NCBI GenBank assembly: GCA_020152595.1
Contig: JAIGNY010001203.1
Span: 657,501 to 721,500, forward strand
Direction: 5' to 3'
From: Chiridota heheva
Taxonomy: Eukaryota > Echinodermata > Holothuroidea > Apodida > Chiridotidae
DNA: 64,000 nt
This document shows, piece after piece, positions 23,371-50,815 of the stretch (position 1 is its first letter; every line of letters begins with the position of its first letter). The translations under genes were made by a program, and so were the position numbers. The notes under the pieces are model-generated. The model was not told the origin of the DNA. It worked only from the letters and a program-made list of their open reading frames with translations, and did no database searches.

Positions 23371-23926
23371 CATGGATGCTGGCTAACTTAACTTTACATG
23401 CTTGACCTATCAGCTGCCTTTTGACACAACATGGATGCTGGCTAATGTAACTTTACTTTGCATGCTTGACCTATCAGCTGCCTTTGACACAACATGGATG
23501 CTGGCTAATGTAATTTTACTTTGCATGCTTGACCTATCAGCTGCCTTTGACACAACATGGATGCTGGCTAATGTAACTTTACTTTTACATTTGCATGCTT
23601 GACCTGGATGCTGGCTAATGTAACTTTACTTTGCATACTTGACCAATCAGCTGCCTTTGACACAACATGGATACTGGCTAATGTAACTTTACTTTGCATG
23701 CTTGACCTATCAGCTGCCTCTGACACAACATGGATGCTGGCTAATGTAACTTTACTATGCATGCTTGACCAATCAGCTGTCTTTGACACAACATGGATGC
23801 TGGCTAATGTAACTTTACTTTGCATGCTTGACCTATCAGCTGTCTTTGACACAACAAGGATGCTGGCTAATGTAACTTTACTTTGCATGCTTGACCTATC
23901 AGCTGCCTTTGACATGGTTGATTATG
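23371..23926 (+). repeat. 63-bp minisatellite made from a reverse transcriptase motif, about 9 copies
   Basis: A 63-bp unit (start ATGCTTGACCTATCAGCTGC) recurs about nine times, with one shortened unit near 23600. Each unit encodes 21 residues including LDLSAAFDT, the RT motif A of L2/CR1 elements. The period is a multiple of three, so the frame 23599-24060 stays open. After the last unit the frame continues as FDMVDYETFENRLN, which matches the sequence normally following motif A (compare FDTVDHEILL in the LINE at 17.9 kb). Confidence 0.95.
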
Positions 23927-24060
23927 AAACATTTGAAAATCGTCTTAATATTAAAGGACTAGTGTGCATACCTACTGTATATTGTTCACATATGATACAA
24001 TATTGCAGTATATTACAGATTATGATTACTTACGTGTCCCAATATTCTTCACTAATTTGA
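23927..24060 (+). pseudogene. LINE reverse transcriptase fragment downstream of the 63-bp array
   Basis: The frame leaving the array reads MVDYETFENRLNIKGLVC, the RT segment after motif A, then degenerates to a stop at 24060. It shows which gene the array came from. Confidence 0.6.
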
Positions 24061-24770
24061 TTTAGTGGTACATATTTCTTTATTCTGTGATTAGTTTTAT
24101 TTGTGTAAACATTCTAATCATGAAATTAAGCTTGATTGTTCAAAGAGCAGGAAGCCCAAAAAAGAGGGCGCTGACACTTCCGCTTGCTTTGATTTTCTGC
24201 AACACGCATTTATTCCAAACACTAGTCTAACACAAATGTACGGGAGCATCTTTGATATAAATTTTCAAATCTGAAATAACTTATGACCTCAGCAAACTTT
24301 GTACAGTTTATCGCGTCGGTGATTGTGTGTGCGAGCAACAAACAAACAAATCACTTGGTTATCAAGTTTTCAATCTAAAATTAATTGTTTTTTCTTGGAA
24401 ATCTTGGTATCTTTTATAGTTCAGCCAGATATATTAGTGAATTTCATTTAGATTAGCGATTATATTTTGCCAAACTGAGTTTAGTAAATGTTTTTGGGCA
24501 GTGACATTTGGCAACTTCTGTAACTTTGTTGTTACTGTAACATGTCGCTAGGCCTAACGTTAGGCCTTGTGGTGAGTCAGTAAGTTGTACTTTCTACACT
24601 GTGTTAGTGTTACTGTTAATAGTGTGTACCAGGTGAACAGAGACCAAAAAAACCCAGAATTAATGACAATGACATCTCGCGCTTGATGACACCGCATGCT
24701 GCAGGAATGTTTAAGCACTTAAGTTCTCTATTCTGAGGCGCGTGGCCCTTTAATGTGAACGTGTAGTTTT
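24061..24770. other. Spacer, no gene seen
   Basis: AT-rich sequence with no coding segment that I recognise. The part from 24640 has slightly more CpG (CTCGCGCTTGATGAC, GGCGCGTGG), possibly the 5' end of the following transcript or transposon. Confidence 0.35.
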
Positions 24771-24771
24771 A

Positions 24772-25014
24772 ATGGCTGACAGCTGTAATAAATCAGAATC
24801 TACTGGCTACAATTGTGATCCTCCATTTACAGAGGCTCGGTACAAGCCTATAGCCAATAATGTTAATGATTTACAGAGGCTCAGTACAAAGCCTGTAGCC
24901 AATAATGTTAGTGATTTACAGAGGCTCAGTACAAAGCCTGTAGCCAATAATGTTAGTGATTTACAGAGGCTCAGTACAAAGCCTACAGTAGGTAGCCTCT
25001 CAGCCAAATGTTAA
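24772..25014 (+). CDS. Short ORF with 45-bp repeats, unrecognised
   Basis: MADSCNKSESTGYNCDPPFT is followed by repeated NNVSDLQRLSTKPVA units and ends SLSAKC-stop. The ATG lies in CpG-bearing sequence. The repeat period is 45 bp, so the frame is preserved. It runs directly into a hAT transposase-like segment in another frame, so it could be the N-terminal part of a broken hAT gene. I do not recognise the protein, and expression is unproven. Confidence 0.3.
   Translation: MADSCNKSESTGYNCDPPFTEARYKPIANNVNDLQRLSTKPVANNVSDLQRLSTKPVANNVSDLQRLSTKPTVGSLSAKC
24826..24985 (+). repeat. 45-bp in-frame tandem repeat, about 3.5 copies
   Basis: GATTTACAGAGGCTCAGTAC recurs with a 45-bp spacing; the first unit is slightly shorter. 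The repeats encode DLQRLSTKPVANNVS. Confidence 0.9.
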
Positions 25015-25307
25015 TGACACTGAAAGAGCTGATATTGATGATAACTTCGAGAAAGGCATTCCTCATGAACTTATACAATGCTCTTGAGCCTGTATCCAAA
25101 TTCACAGATACGATTTCTGGCGAGAATCTTGTAACCAGCAGCTCCATCATTCCCACAATCACTCTTCTGGGGGAAACGTTTTTTGCTGCTAAGGTTGGGG
25201 GGGGGGGGGAGGGAGGGGGTGGCCAGCTAGCGAAAGACATAAAGAAAAGGAATACAGGACGATTTCTGATCTCACTACGAAGGACAGAATTTAGAAATTA
25301 TTTATGA
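25008..25307 (+). pseudogene. hAT-like transposase fragment (ZBED/Tam3-like)
   Basis: The frame includes NLYNALEPVSKFTDTISGEN, then LVTSSSIIPTITLL, and later LAKDIKKRNTGRF. This resembles the hAT region in which 'LEPF...T..LSGE...T.S..LP.I..L' precedes the dimerisation domain. A G-rich stretch (25198-25222) interrupts it with repeated GGGG/E codons. Only a fragment is visible, so superfamily assignment is tentative. Confidence 0.5.
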
Positions 25308-25461
25308 TCACAGAGTATGTAGCAATTAGTGGGAAAAAACCCTAAACCCTTTTATTCGTGAGGTTGAAGGTCCAAAGGCTACTAGTGAAACAGAATGCAC
25401 AGTGAAACAAGGAAAGCGAATGTTTGCAGATATGCTTCAATAGGCAAAAATAAGAGGGCAA

Positions 25462-25656
25462 GTGGGAGGAGTGGGTGGGCCAGGTGTGAAACTCAATGAC
25501 ACACTAGGAAGGAAAGTGTTATGCTGCAAAGAGTTTCACTCAATTGAAATAAAGTTTGGTGATGATTTTGCTTGTGTAACTTTACATCCAGATCTTGATA
25601 GAGTGTTTAAATCAGGCAGTATTATCCACAAATTGGGTGTTCTGACAGCACACTAA
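25462..25656 (+). CDS. Unrecognised ORF or exon, possible transposon fragment
   Basis: The frame reads VLCCKEFHSIEIKFGDDFAC, then VTLHPDLDRVFKSGSIIHKL and GVLTAH-stop. It has good codon texture and no low complexity after the first 15 residues. A pyrimidine-rich acceptor-like sequence (GTTCTGTAG, about 25718) lies downstream and opens a frame into the next ORF. I do not recognise the family. Confidence 0.3.
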   Translation: MGGVGGPGVKLNDTLGRKVLCCKEFHSIEIKFGDDFACVTLHPDLDRVFKSGSIIHKLGVLTAH

Positions 25657-25740
25657 AGAGAATGTGAACAGCAAACGCACTTTTTCTAACACTTTTATTT
25701 TATTTTCTTGTTCTGTAGGTCTGCAGACACCAATTAATCC

Positions 25741-26181
25741 ATGGAAGCAACAACTTTCTGCCCCAGCCTGGATCAAAGAGGTGCCTCAAGCCTGATGACT
25801 CTCATTAACATGTTCATGCCAATGTGCACAGATGCGCGTTTCCTACAGAACCTATCTTCAATCAAGGACTCCCTAGGGACCCATCAACACTCCGGGGGAG
25901 TGAATTCAATGTTGCAACTACTTCAGAAGTCCGTACAACTGAATCAGTCCCACCCCAACCCACCACTTGCCAGAAACTTTGCCCCAAGTGAAAGCTTTGT
26001 TGCAGGTCTTCCCATTTTCTCTGTGCACCAAATGGAGATGACAACAAGAGACCAGGTTAAACCCGTTTGGATTGCCCTGAGAAAGGGACATATCACAGTA
26101 TCCAAAGTCCATGTTGTAGTTACCAGAGTGGGGACAATTAAATCATCCGTGTCTGAGGTCTGGTCTGAACTGGACTGGTAA
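25741..26181 (+). CDS. Unrecognised 146-codon ORF
   Basis: MEATTFCPSLDQRGASSLMT opens a frame with sensible composition through SVSEVWSELDW-stop. It contains no recognisable domain, signal peptide or membrane segment. An upstream acceptor-like CTGTAG at about 25718 suggests it could be an exon continuing from the ORF at 25462. It lies next to hAT-like and transposon debris, so it may be mobile-element DNA. Confidence 0.3.
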   Translation: MEATTFCPSLDQRGASSLMTLINMFMPMCTDARFLQNLSSIKDSLGTHQHSGGVNSMLQLLQKSVQLNQSHPNPPLARNFAPSESFVAGLPIFSVHQMEMTTRDQVKPVWIALRKGHITVSKVHVVVTRVGTIKSSVSEVWSELDW

Positions 26182-27001
26182 ACTTAATCTCTGGTGCTTC
26201 ATCTCCCAATCCATATTTACCAGCATTAAAACATGGCAGGGAGATAGAAGTACCTACATAGATGTTATAGTATCGTTTACACATGTGGACTTTTAGTATG
26301 ACACAGATGGGAAAGTGTCTTGTAAGTATTGCAGAAATGGCTTTATTGTAAATCAAATGTCCTTTGTTTATTTCCCATTAAATCCCTAAGCTCAGTCAGC
26401 TGACTGTGTACATTATCTAGTAGAGGACAGTAGTGGAAAGGTCACCCTTAAGAAATCACATGGGCATATTTACCAAGTACAAATGCAGCTAGGTGTGTTT
26501 AAAAAATGTATATTCTCAGGGAATGTGAATCATATAGACAAAATTTCGAACAGCTATGATAGCAATATATTTCATTCTTCTCAAAATCGCTTAAGAATCT
26601 TTTAATCTCAATTTATAATGTATAATCCATACTATTGTGTGGGTGTGGGTGGTAAGAGGGTTGTTCTGAGTGGAGGAAGGGGAGGTGTACAAGACCAGAT
26701 TTTTTCTTTATTCTATAATTTTCTGTATTTTTGTTCTTTCTGTTTATAATTTGTATTTCATGTTTTGTTTGTAAATGGGGGACTGCTTTGCAAATGCTCA
26801 AGCCCCATTCAGTCCTCCTTCACAAATCAATTGCAGTCTTTGGAGACTTTCTTTGTATATATGCGTGTATTTATTGAAAAAAAGTGGAAAATAAACATCA
26901 ACTTCAATCATTCTCCAGATTAAGTTTTGTGTTTTATAAATTTTTTCACTTTAATTCATTAGCTTTAAAGCCTCTTCCCTGATCAAGCAATAAATCACGT
27001 A
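26182..27001. other. AT-rich spacer, no gene seen
   Basis: No recognisable coding segment. An AATAAA-like signal (GGAAAATAAACATC, about 26887) could serve a plus-strand transcript. Confidence 0.35.
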
Positions 27002-27274
27002 GTGTTGGCAAATTCTACACAGCAAAAGTTCAATGAACAAAACAGGTTCATCAGAATACTTGGACAAAATAAAAAACCCATATTGTTGACAAAGAAGGAA
27101 CATTGTGTAAGAGCTTTTATGGCTTCAGAGAAGCTGAGAAGAATCGTTGATGCAAGGAAAGAGTTTGCAAGCAAATGGAAAGTGTTGCATTTGAAGAGGA
27201 TACTACAAAGGATTTATGTGACCAGTCCCAACTTTTCACACCAACTATTTGTCACTCAAGACAAACAAAACTGA
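27002..27274 (+). other. Unrecognised 90-codon ORF
   Basis: A basic, Lys/Arg-rich frame includes RFIRILGQNKKPILLTKKEH and EKLRRIVDARKEFASKWKVL. It has no recognised family. It may be a transposon fragment or chance. Confidence 0.15.
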
Positions 27275-27419
27275 CACTTCAGTCATAGCTTTTTTCTATT
27301 CCTTTCTGTTAGACGCTGAGCAAATGTTTCTAGACTCATGACTTCTATTTAGACATATACAAATTAAAATTGTGTGATGTATGAAAAGGAAAAAACCCTG
27401 AGCATGCGCACTTGGTTAC

Positions 27420-27465
27420 AGCCATTTGCGCACTTGGTTACAGCCATTTGCAAGTTAAACAAATA
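27420..27465. repeat. 23-bp two-copy tandem duplication
   Basis: GCGCACTTGGTTACAGCCAT with TTG repeats immediately once. Nothing else is seen in the spacer up to the Kolobok left end. Confidence 0.8.
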
Positions 27466-27832
27466 AACTTACACACACAGTGCACATGGCCTATACAAAA
27501 AAACAGGATGTTTACGCAAGATCTTAGCATAGTATTCTTCCATGCACCTTTATTGTGATCTCCGGTTTTTTAAGAAACACTTACATATATTTGCTCTAAA
27601 TTTATTGTTTTTATGAGGAAATCTTGATTTCAGTTTTGTTTGATGCTGTACCTTGTGTGTCTATAGTACTAACATTGCACTGTAAGGCTACTACACATAA
27701 TGATATTGTAAGGACCCTGTTTTTTTTCTTCCTACCCAAGATTTGCCTGAGTCATCTCCCCTGGTTCTTTAGGTCACATGAAGTTCATCTTGTTTATTAC
27801 AAGGCAGTGATAGTGTTATGTAATCAAGTATG

Positions 27833-30800
27833 TTAAGGCAAGGTATCCACTCAATTTGTATATTCTGAACTAAAGTATCCACAAAGATGATACTTGGATA
27901 CTAGAAAGGTTATGCAAAAACAATTTTCTTATAATGACATTGACCTCATTCATGCATATTAATGAGGTCAATCAAAATGGCCGTTATTCCAAAAGTGCAT
28001 TATATCAAATTCATATAACTAAAAAAATACAAAGGGTAGGTCCATAAAATTTGCTACAGATATAAAAGAAAGCTGTATAAATGAATTAGACTACAATGGT
28101 GTACAAACATGACAGATATTTTAAGTTATGGATGATTTTGTTACATAATCATAAAAAATTGTAAAAAAATTGTACCTCATTAGATATTCAGGACCAATTT
28201 TCTCAAAAAGTATAGGGGTACCTTAATTTTAGCAGGGGATGTTTAGATATGGAAATTAAAGATGTATGCCAAATTTCATGCTAATTGAATGAAAAATGAG
28301 GGAGTAGTTTATTTTCAAAGATTGTCTTTCCAATAAAAATTCAATTCCAAAAAAACGGCAAAAACGTTGTGCACACGTAAGTCAAAAAGTTGCATGTCAC
28401 ATTTACATCCTTTCCAATATTACAAAATTTCCCTGTTAAAATGCCCCTGCTTCATACAAATTGCCTTCCTGTACAACCAGTGCTTGTTCTGTTGCCTTTT
28501 TCTTGATAGATTTAGCTTTTCTCTCTTCTTTTTGCTTTATAGAAGACTGTTTTTCTGCCTTTTTTATCCCACGATCATCACAATTTTTCAAAAACTTTTG
28601 AGTATGAAATCCCGGTTCAATTCCCATTTTAGAAAAAACTTGAACTTTAGCCAAGTCACAATCATTGAAAGAAATAACAGCTTCGTTCACTGCAGTTTCT
28701 AATCGTCTCCTTCCAACAAAACCTTCCTTTGGACATTTCGACCATATAATACAATGTCAGGACTCATTAGTATTTTGGGTGCCACCATGAGCACACTTTT
28801 CCAACAGATCACGACTGGAAAAGCTGTAAATACCGGCTTAATTTTATCCAAAACAAACCCTGGCAAACTGTTCTTGCTGGCCTTTTCTGTATCTCCCTTC
28901 TTTGATGGGCACCAATCACCACATTTTGTGTGTGCAATCACCACATTTTGTGTGTGTCTTTCCCTTATGTTCAAAAATGGTCCAAATGTCATTCTCCATT
29001 TTGCTTACACTCCCTCCACTGTTCCTGATGGCAGCACCATAGTGGTCTTGGATGACATGAATCGCTTTTTGTGTAAGTCTTTTAGCTCCACCTAGTACTT
29101 TTTGTCACCATCTGTGAAGTCCTTTCCTTTATTATTGTTCACATCCTTTAATCTTTTGCCCATTCTTTTTTGAACATGTCCCACACATTCGTATTTGTTA
29201 ATAACTTTATCGTGATAAATTGGGGGGCTTGCATCCGCTACTATACTGAATGATTTAGTGTCTCCATCCCCTAAGTAACCGACATACTGAAGATTGTGTT
29301 TCTGTTCAGACCTCCTAAAACACTCCATCATTCCATCTGGCTCCATGCTCCCAGCAGATCCACTGTGATTCTTGTCACAATTCTGATGCTCCCTTTACTA
29401 TTTGTCGAAAGCATCCTTGTCTAACTTCCCCTTCTTTAGTTTACTTTCCTGCTGGGAACACTTCATGCAGTGATTTGACTTGACACTCACATCTAGCACT
29501 TTTTTTCCATCAACAAAAAGTACTGTAGCAACCCCATTCTTGCTAAGAAAGCCTCTCCTTTGCCAAGTGGCATCACATGACACAATAATATCATTCTTTC
29601 CACCACTTCTGGCTTCTTCTCCAGCTTGAGACATGCTTTTACCAGCTACATCATCCATAATCTTATGTAACACCGTTGCATGTTTACTCCATGTGCAAGA
29701 AAACATTGGCCCAGGAGTATTCATATTTCCAAGAAAACGCTTTGCACCAGTAAAATAGTTCTCAGAGGTAAAAGTGCTAAAAAGAGCTCTCCTATTATGT
29801 TCCTAAAATGACCCTGAGGTAGTCCTCAGGTACTTCAATGTACCGAATCTCTGTACTTCTCCGCAAATATTGCACTGATATTTCAAAAATGATGTGAGTC
29901 CCTTTCTGTTTTTACTAATGGAAAATCCTTTCCTTCCAGAACATAAAAGGACATGGGAATGAACTAACAAAAGAATTCAAAAGTTCAACATCCACAATCC
30001 TATTCCCTGTTATTTCTGCAAATGTTGGGCTTTCTGAATCTAACTTGACTTTCTTATCTTTTCAAAAGATGTTGAAATACCAGAAGTTTCAGTTGAAGTT
30101 TTAGAATCTGTTGATTTAGCCCCAGTGCTGGGATTCTCCCCATTATCTTCTGTTTTCCTTACTTTTATTGGTCCTGTAAACCTATTTCCAAAAAACTTTC
30201 TCTTCCTTTTCCTGGGCATTTTAGCAAAAAAAAACTTCATTTATTTCAATACTAAACAATACTTATGATGCAGTTAGTCACAATTACAAATGAGATAACA
30301 GCTGATGTGAGAGAGTGTTTCTACTATAAAATAAACAAACAAAACCCTCTACTGTCACTCAATTATCTTTGATCCAAATAAGACAGAATGTGGCTAAAAA
30401 TAAAGATTGATGCATTTATAGATCCTTGCTTTGACCATGCTTTAATTTGTCATCCTCTGTGGTCAAAATAAATCTATAGCTATTAATGCCTGGCTTCCAT
30501 CAGGGAGTTGTCATTTGATATCATTGGTATAGGTCTAGGAGAAATAAATGTAACAACAAAGGAGGCTATTTCCTTGTATTTAAAGCTGTATGTTGGTGTT
30601 TAGATGATGAAAATTGGTTGAGTAAAAGTGGAAATATTTAATTTTATTTATTTTGAGTGTAAAAATGTCGCAAAATTTGGTAAAAATTGTATTTTTAAAG
30701 TTTCTTTTTCCTTTTTTGACTCTAATTTTCATACATTTCTAAAAGGAGTTTAACTATCACAACCTATATAAATCAAAAGAAGAGATATCATACTTTCAAA

Positions 30801-30862
30801 TAAAATTTAAAAAAAAGTGGATTTTTGACCCTTTTTGACCAAAATTGAGTGGATACCTTTAA
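27833..30862 (-). mobile_element. Kolobok-like DNA transposon, copy 3, with TIRs and TTAA ends
   Basis: AGGTATCCACTCAATTT at 27841-27857 is the exact reverse complement of the segment 30842-30858. TTAA lies just outside on each side (27833-27836 and 30859-30862); on the left four extra bases, GGCA, separate it from the TIR. A minus-strand transposase (28436-30219) fills the middle, with AT-rich subterminal regions of about 0.6 kb on both sides. TTAA target duplications are known for Kolobok and piggyBac, and the DGTW-type transposase is not piggyBac, so Kolobok is the best fit. Confidence 0.8.
28436..30219 (-). pseudogene. Kolobok-like transposase, copy 3, frameshifted
   Basis: It starts MPRKRKRKFFGNRFTGPIK at 30219. 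Later segments are IVSCDATWQRRGFLSKNGVA (about 29590, first catalytic Asp present), DVSVKSNHCMKCSQQESK, SMEPDGMMECFRRSEQKHNL (about 29348), GYLGDGDTKSF (second Asp, about 29285), NKYECVGHVQKRMGKRL (about 29200), LPGFVLDKIKPVF (about 28870), and in another frame FVGRRRLETAVNEAVISFND. It ends AKVQVFSKMGIEPGFHT then LYEAGAF-stop at 28436. Stops near 29399 and 29091 and frame changes near 28990-28690 disrupt it. The C-terminal YEAG(A/G)F matches the ends of copies 1 and 2. Confidence 0.85.
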
Positions 30863-32290
30863 GTTTCTTGTTAATGGCTGTGGTGATAGAGGAGCTATAG
30901 ACAATATTGGCAATTTCTAGGTTATACAAAGAGAGACTTACTCGTCACATTCCCTAATTTGCATTTATTTTGGGTTCTTGTTGAGATCAAGTATGAAAAT
31001 GAGATTAACAGTTAGGCATCTGGTATGTAAATGAGCTCAGCATGTGATGTTTTGTTGGTATTTGCTGTTTTGTGATAGCGCCATCTTTTCGGCGGCCATT
31101 GTCGATTACCTTTGACTGTTGATACGAAAGTAAAGTCGTGTGCATCAAGAAAGCCTTTTAAGATGTTTCACTGAGCAGTCCTTGATTTTTATTAACTTAG
31201 AGGATGTATTTGATCTGATACCTTTCGGTGAGTTCCGTTTTGTGCCTTATTTGTTCAAATTACTAGTGTATTTCACAGAATGTTTCAATGTTTACTTGCT
31301 ACGTGTTCATAATATCATTAGCATGCATTCACCCTGCACTCGTTGAGCGTAGTATCGAGAGAATTTTTAGTTGATTATGTAATGCCCTTATCCGTTTTAA
31401 ATCATGTTTATTGTCAGTATAGTATGACTCTCATCACCTGTATAGTCTATCTGGACATTCCCTGGGTTTTGTCATCTCCCCAATATCCGTGTGTGGCGTG
31501 GAAATACACCTTGACCTCCATGGCCAGTGTTAGTTTTTGCATGTGTGTAGTACTTGCCTAAGGACCTCTCCTCTTTCATTTTCTGAAGGTCATGAATATT
31601 CATGAGATATGTTTGTTGTGTTATTACGAGTATCTCTGCTCCAGTGATGTATGGTATATGTGTTGTTATGGATCCTAGGATTGTGTCTTTGATGACTGTT
31701 CATTCTTTTTTCAGGTATTATTTGACTGACTGGTAGAGATGATTAGACTGCAGTAATTTGAGTCCAAAGGAGGTGGAAAACCACAATTTGTAAGTGTTTG
31801 GTGTTTTCTCTTTTTGTTAGTGTTTGCACTGGCTTGTTTGTCTTGTTTGCCTCTTTTTCAGGAGTTTGACTGATTTTAGCATCAGCATTTAATTTCCAGC
31901 CCTAAGTGATGACAATATTTTACTTGAATTACATTGAATCGCATGGATATTGAGTGCAAGTCATTATATAAAATATCTTTGGTCCACTGTGTTGAAGAAG
32001 TGCATGTAATATATACTGGACAATCAATTGAACTGAAAACATACTGATGTGAGAACCTGAACTGTAACTTTGGAACTTTGATTTGTGATGCTTCAACATT
32101 TCTTTATGCCATCAGAACTCATTATCATCATGCAAATATATTGTTGTTTTTTTTTAATGGATTTTCGGACACACATTTTTTAGTCCATTATTTCTTCTTT
32201 TACTTTTCAGTCTTACCGCAACAACTCAAGGAAAGAAACAAATCAAGGTTACCTCAGCCATAAAAGGAGCCTCTTCTTATTCTTGAGTTT
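30863..32290. other. Spacer, no gene seen
   Basis: Contains scattered short open frames without recognisable features. A slightly CpG-bearing segment (TTTTCGGCGGCCATTG, about 31086) is visible but leads into no supported coding exon. Confidence 0.35.
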
Positions 32291-32500
32291 GCTTAACTTA
32301 ATGTATAGAGGGCGGGCTACTACCTCAAGGCCATTACACAGCAGACACTACTTGTGCAAATTCTATTGGTTATAGTTGATCATGTGACACTAAGGTGTGC
32401 TTCATTAGGAATCAGTTGAGAAGCAAGCTAAACAGTCAGGACTTGGAGTTCAGAGCTTGAGGAGTTCAGACTGGCAGCTGTTTTGACCATAACAGAAGCT

Positions 32501-32733
32501 AGCCGGCCTATTAGGCTTGGCTAAGGCGATGGGATCTCAGCTGCCAGCCTGCACAACCTCGCAGCAAGAGTATGTCATTTCACACCAGACTCACAGTTTT
32601 GTATTCAGTGCTTGGGAAGTGTGCTGATAAATGCAGTGACCAGTCAGAAGCCTAGCCAGCCTAAATCTATTAAATTAGGCTTGGCTTAGGTGATGGGATC
32701 TCAGCTGCAAGTTTGCACAACCCATCACCAAGA
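32501..32733. repeat. Imperfect direct duplication, possibly inside an old LTR
   Basis: CAGAAGCTAGCC...GATGGGATCTCAGCTG...CAAGAG (32501-32570) is repeated with changes at 32645-32733. About 160 bp further on there is an AATAAA (CCTTAATAAATGTCAG, about 32893) followed by a short tail, a layout reminiscent of a solo LTR. LTR borders and a target duplication were not found, so this remains tentative. Confidence 0.4.
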
Positions 32734-34141
32734 GAAATCAGCCAGTTCTTATCAGTTCAGTTTTAGGTCTGACTGCAGCGAGAAGCCTGATTAGATTAAA
32801 CAATACCATAATTACTCTCCCATAGCTGTGGAAGAAAGCATTTATGGGAGAGTAAGATTGTATGCACTGTTGGAGTTATTGTTGGGTTGTCCTTAATAAA
32901 TGTCAGAGATCTTTGTCTTAAAATTCCCTCTTGGTGTGCAGTTTTTCTACGCTTAGGCCAGCTCCGTTCATTACAATATATTACTGCCTTCGTATTAGTA
33001 AGTTGTGAACTTGTATTATTAGTTGATGAAATGTTACATTGTCACTAAGTTTTCATCAGTTAAGTTTGGCATGCCTCTACGATGTATTAGATTAACACAT
33101 ATATAGACAATGTTAGCCTACATCAATCTTTAAAGAGAGAACCAACTAGATCCATGTGGATCAGTAGTGCTAGAAATGCAAGAGCCATCAAAAGATTGTG
33201 TTGTGTGCAGTGCATATTTTTCGCCTGAACATTCAGTGGGATAGTAGTTTGAGCAATTTAAAATGTCACCATTAAGCCAAAAAGAATGACGGAAGACATT
33301 GTCCAAACATTATTTAGAAGACAAAGCAATGGCCAGTATTAGTAGTACAACAACTTTCAAAGAAATCCGAGGGGATCAGGTACACACAAGCGGAGCAGGG
33401 AAAATTTGGAGGAGCATTTGAAAAGAGAGAGCAAACAATGGTAATTAGGCCTAAAAGATTTAGGGAGCATGGCCTAGGCCAGTAATCATACAGGTTCACA
33501 TTCAAGACACCAAGGGGTAGAATGAGGGTTATTAAGGCAAACCTGAAGTACTGCTACTAGTGTATACGCCCTCTGTAGCATAGTGTTTGATGTGTACATT
33601 TGAACAATTTTGGCCGACTTTGTAGCAATTTTAAAAACCAAATTTGCCATTACAAAGAAATTAAAGAGGGTTAAAATCTCCTTCATTAAAAATTTGAGAA
33701 ATATTCAGATTGCATCTTCAGGGTTTGAAGAAAGTCAATTTTCATTATGTTGTGATATTTGTAGTTATCATTATCCCAATACAGAACAAAATGTTACTTG
33801 AATAAAAGGGTGGATTAATTATAATCTTACGCATACCTAAAAAAAAAAGTTTAAATTTAAAAAAATCTAAAGTTATACATTATTGAAATACAAAAAAACA
33901 TTATAAATAATTGCCTGAATTGATAACTGAGATTCTAAGAGAAAATTAGAGGTTATTAACTTATCCAGCTTTTCTGTAAGGTCCTTAAAAAGAGAAATTT
34001 ATAGAAGGAACAACACCTTTACATATTTAAAGCATCTTTTTTTTTTCACCTTCAAATCTTTCAAAAAACTATTCTACTTTAGTTTTCTATTGCAATTGAC
34101 CACTCAGATGTCACTAAAAGTATGATATTGTAAATTGTTAC
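32734..34141. other. Spacer downstream of FDX1, no gene seen
   Basis: AT-rich DNA with no supported gene. It lies 3' of the minus-strand FDX1 transcript. Confidence 0.35.
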
Positions 34142-34147
34142 TTTATT
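34142..34147 (-). terminator. Candidate FDX1 polyadenylation signal
   Basis: TTTATT on the plus strand gives AATAAA on the minus strand, about 430 bp beyond the FDX1 stop codon. Its use is not shown by the sequence. Confidence 0.3.
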
Positions 34148-34577
34148 ATCTGTATCTTTGGCAAATGAATATAAAACCTGACCTGTTTACCATAAAATTG
34201 CAAAAACATTTTTTGCAGCTGTGAACTCTGATTTTCATAGTTTGAACCAGGAAATAAAAACTGCTCATCTGATACTTCTGCAGGGAACATTAAAGCGGTT
34301 AGCACAGCAGTTTGTTCATCAAAATGGCAGAGTTTGCTATTCCAATTTTGATAAGCAATGCTTTATATAGTACATATTTTAAAATGCCCTAATTGTTAAC
34401 AGTGGCAGTCATTTTTGGTAATCAATTTTCAAAGTGAGAAATATACCCTGCACTTCTGGAACAGCTGTATAAAGAGAGGCACTACTGGCATGGCAAGCAT
34501 CTTCAGCATACCTTCCCTGAGTTAGTAACTTACTCTTCATCTGATAAATTTTTTTAAAATCTCTACTTTGATGCTTG

Positions 34578-50815
<16,238 letters not shown>

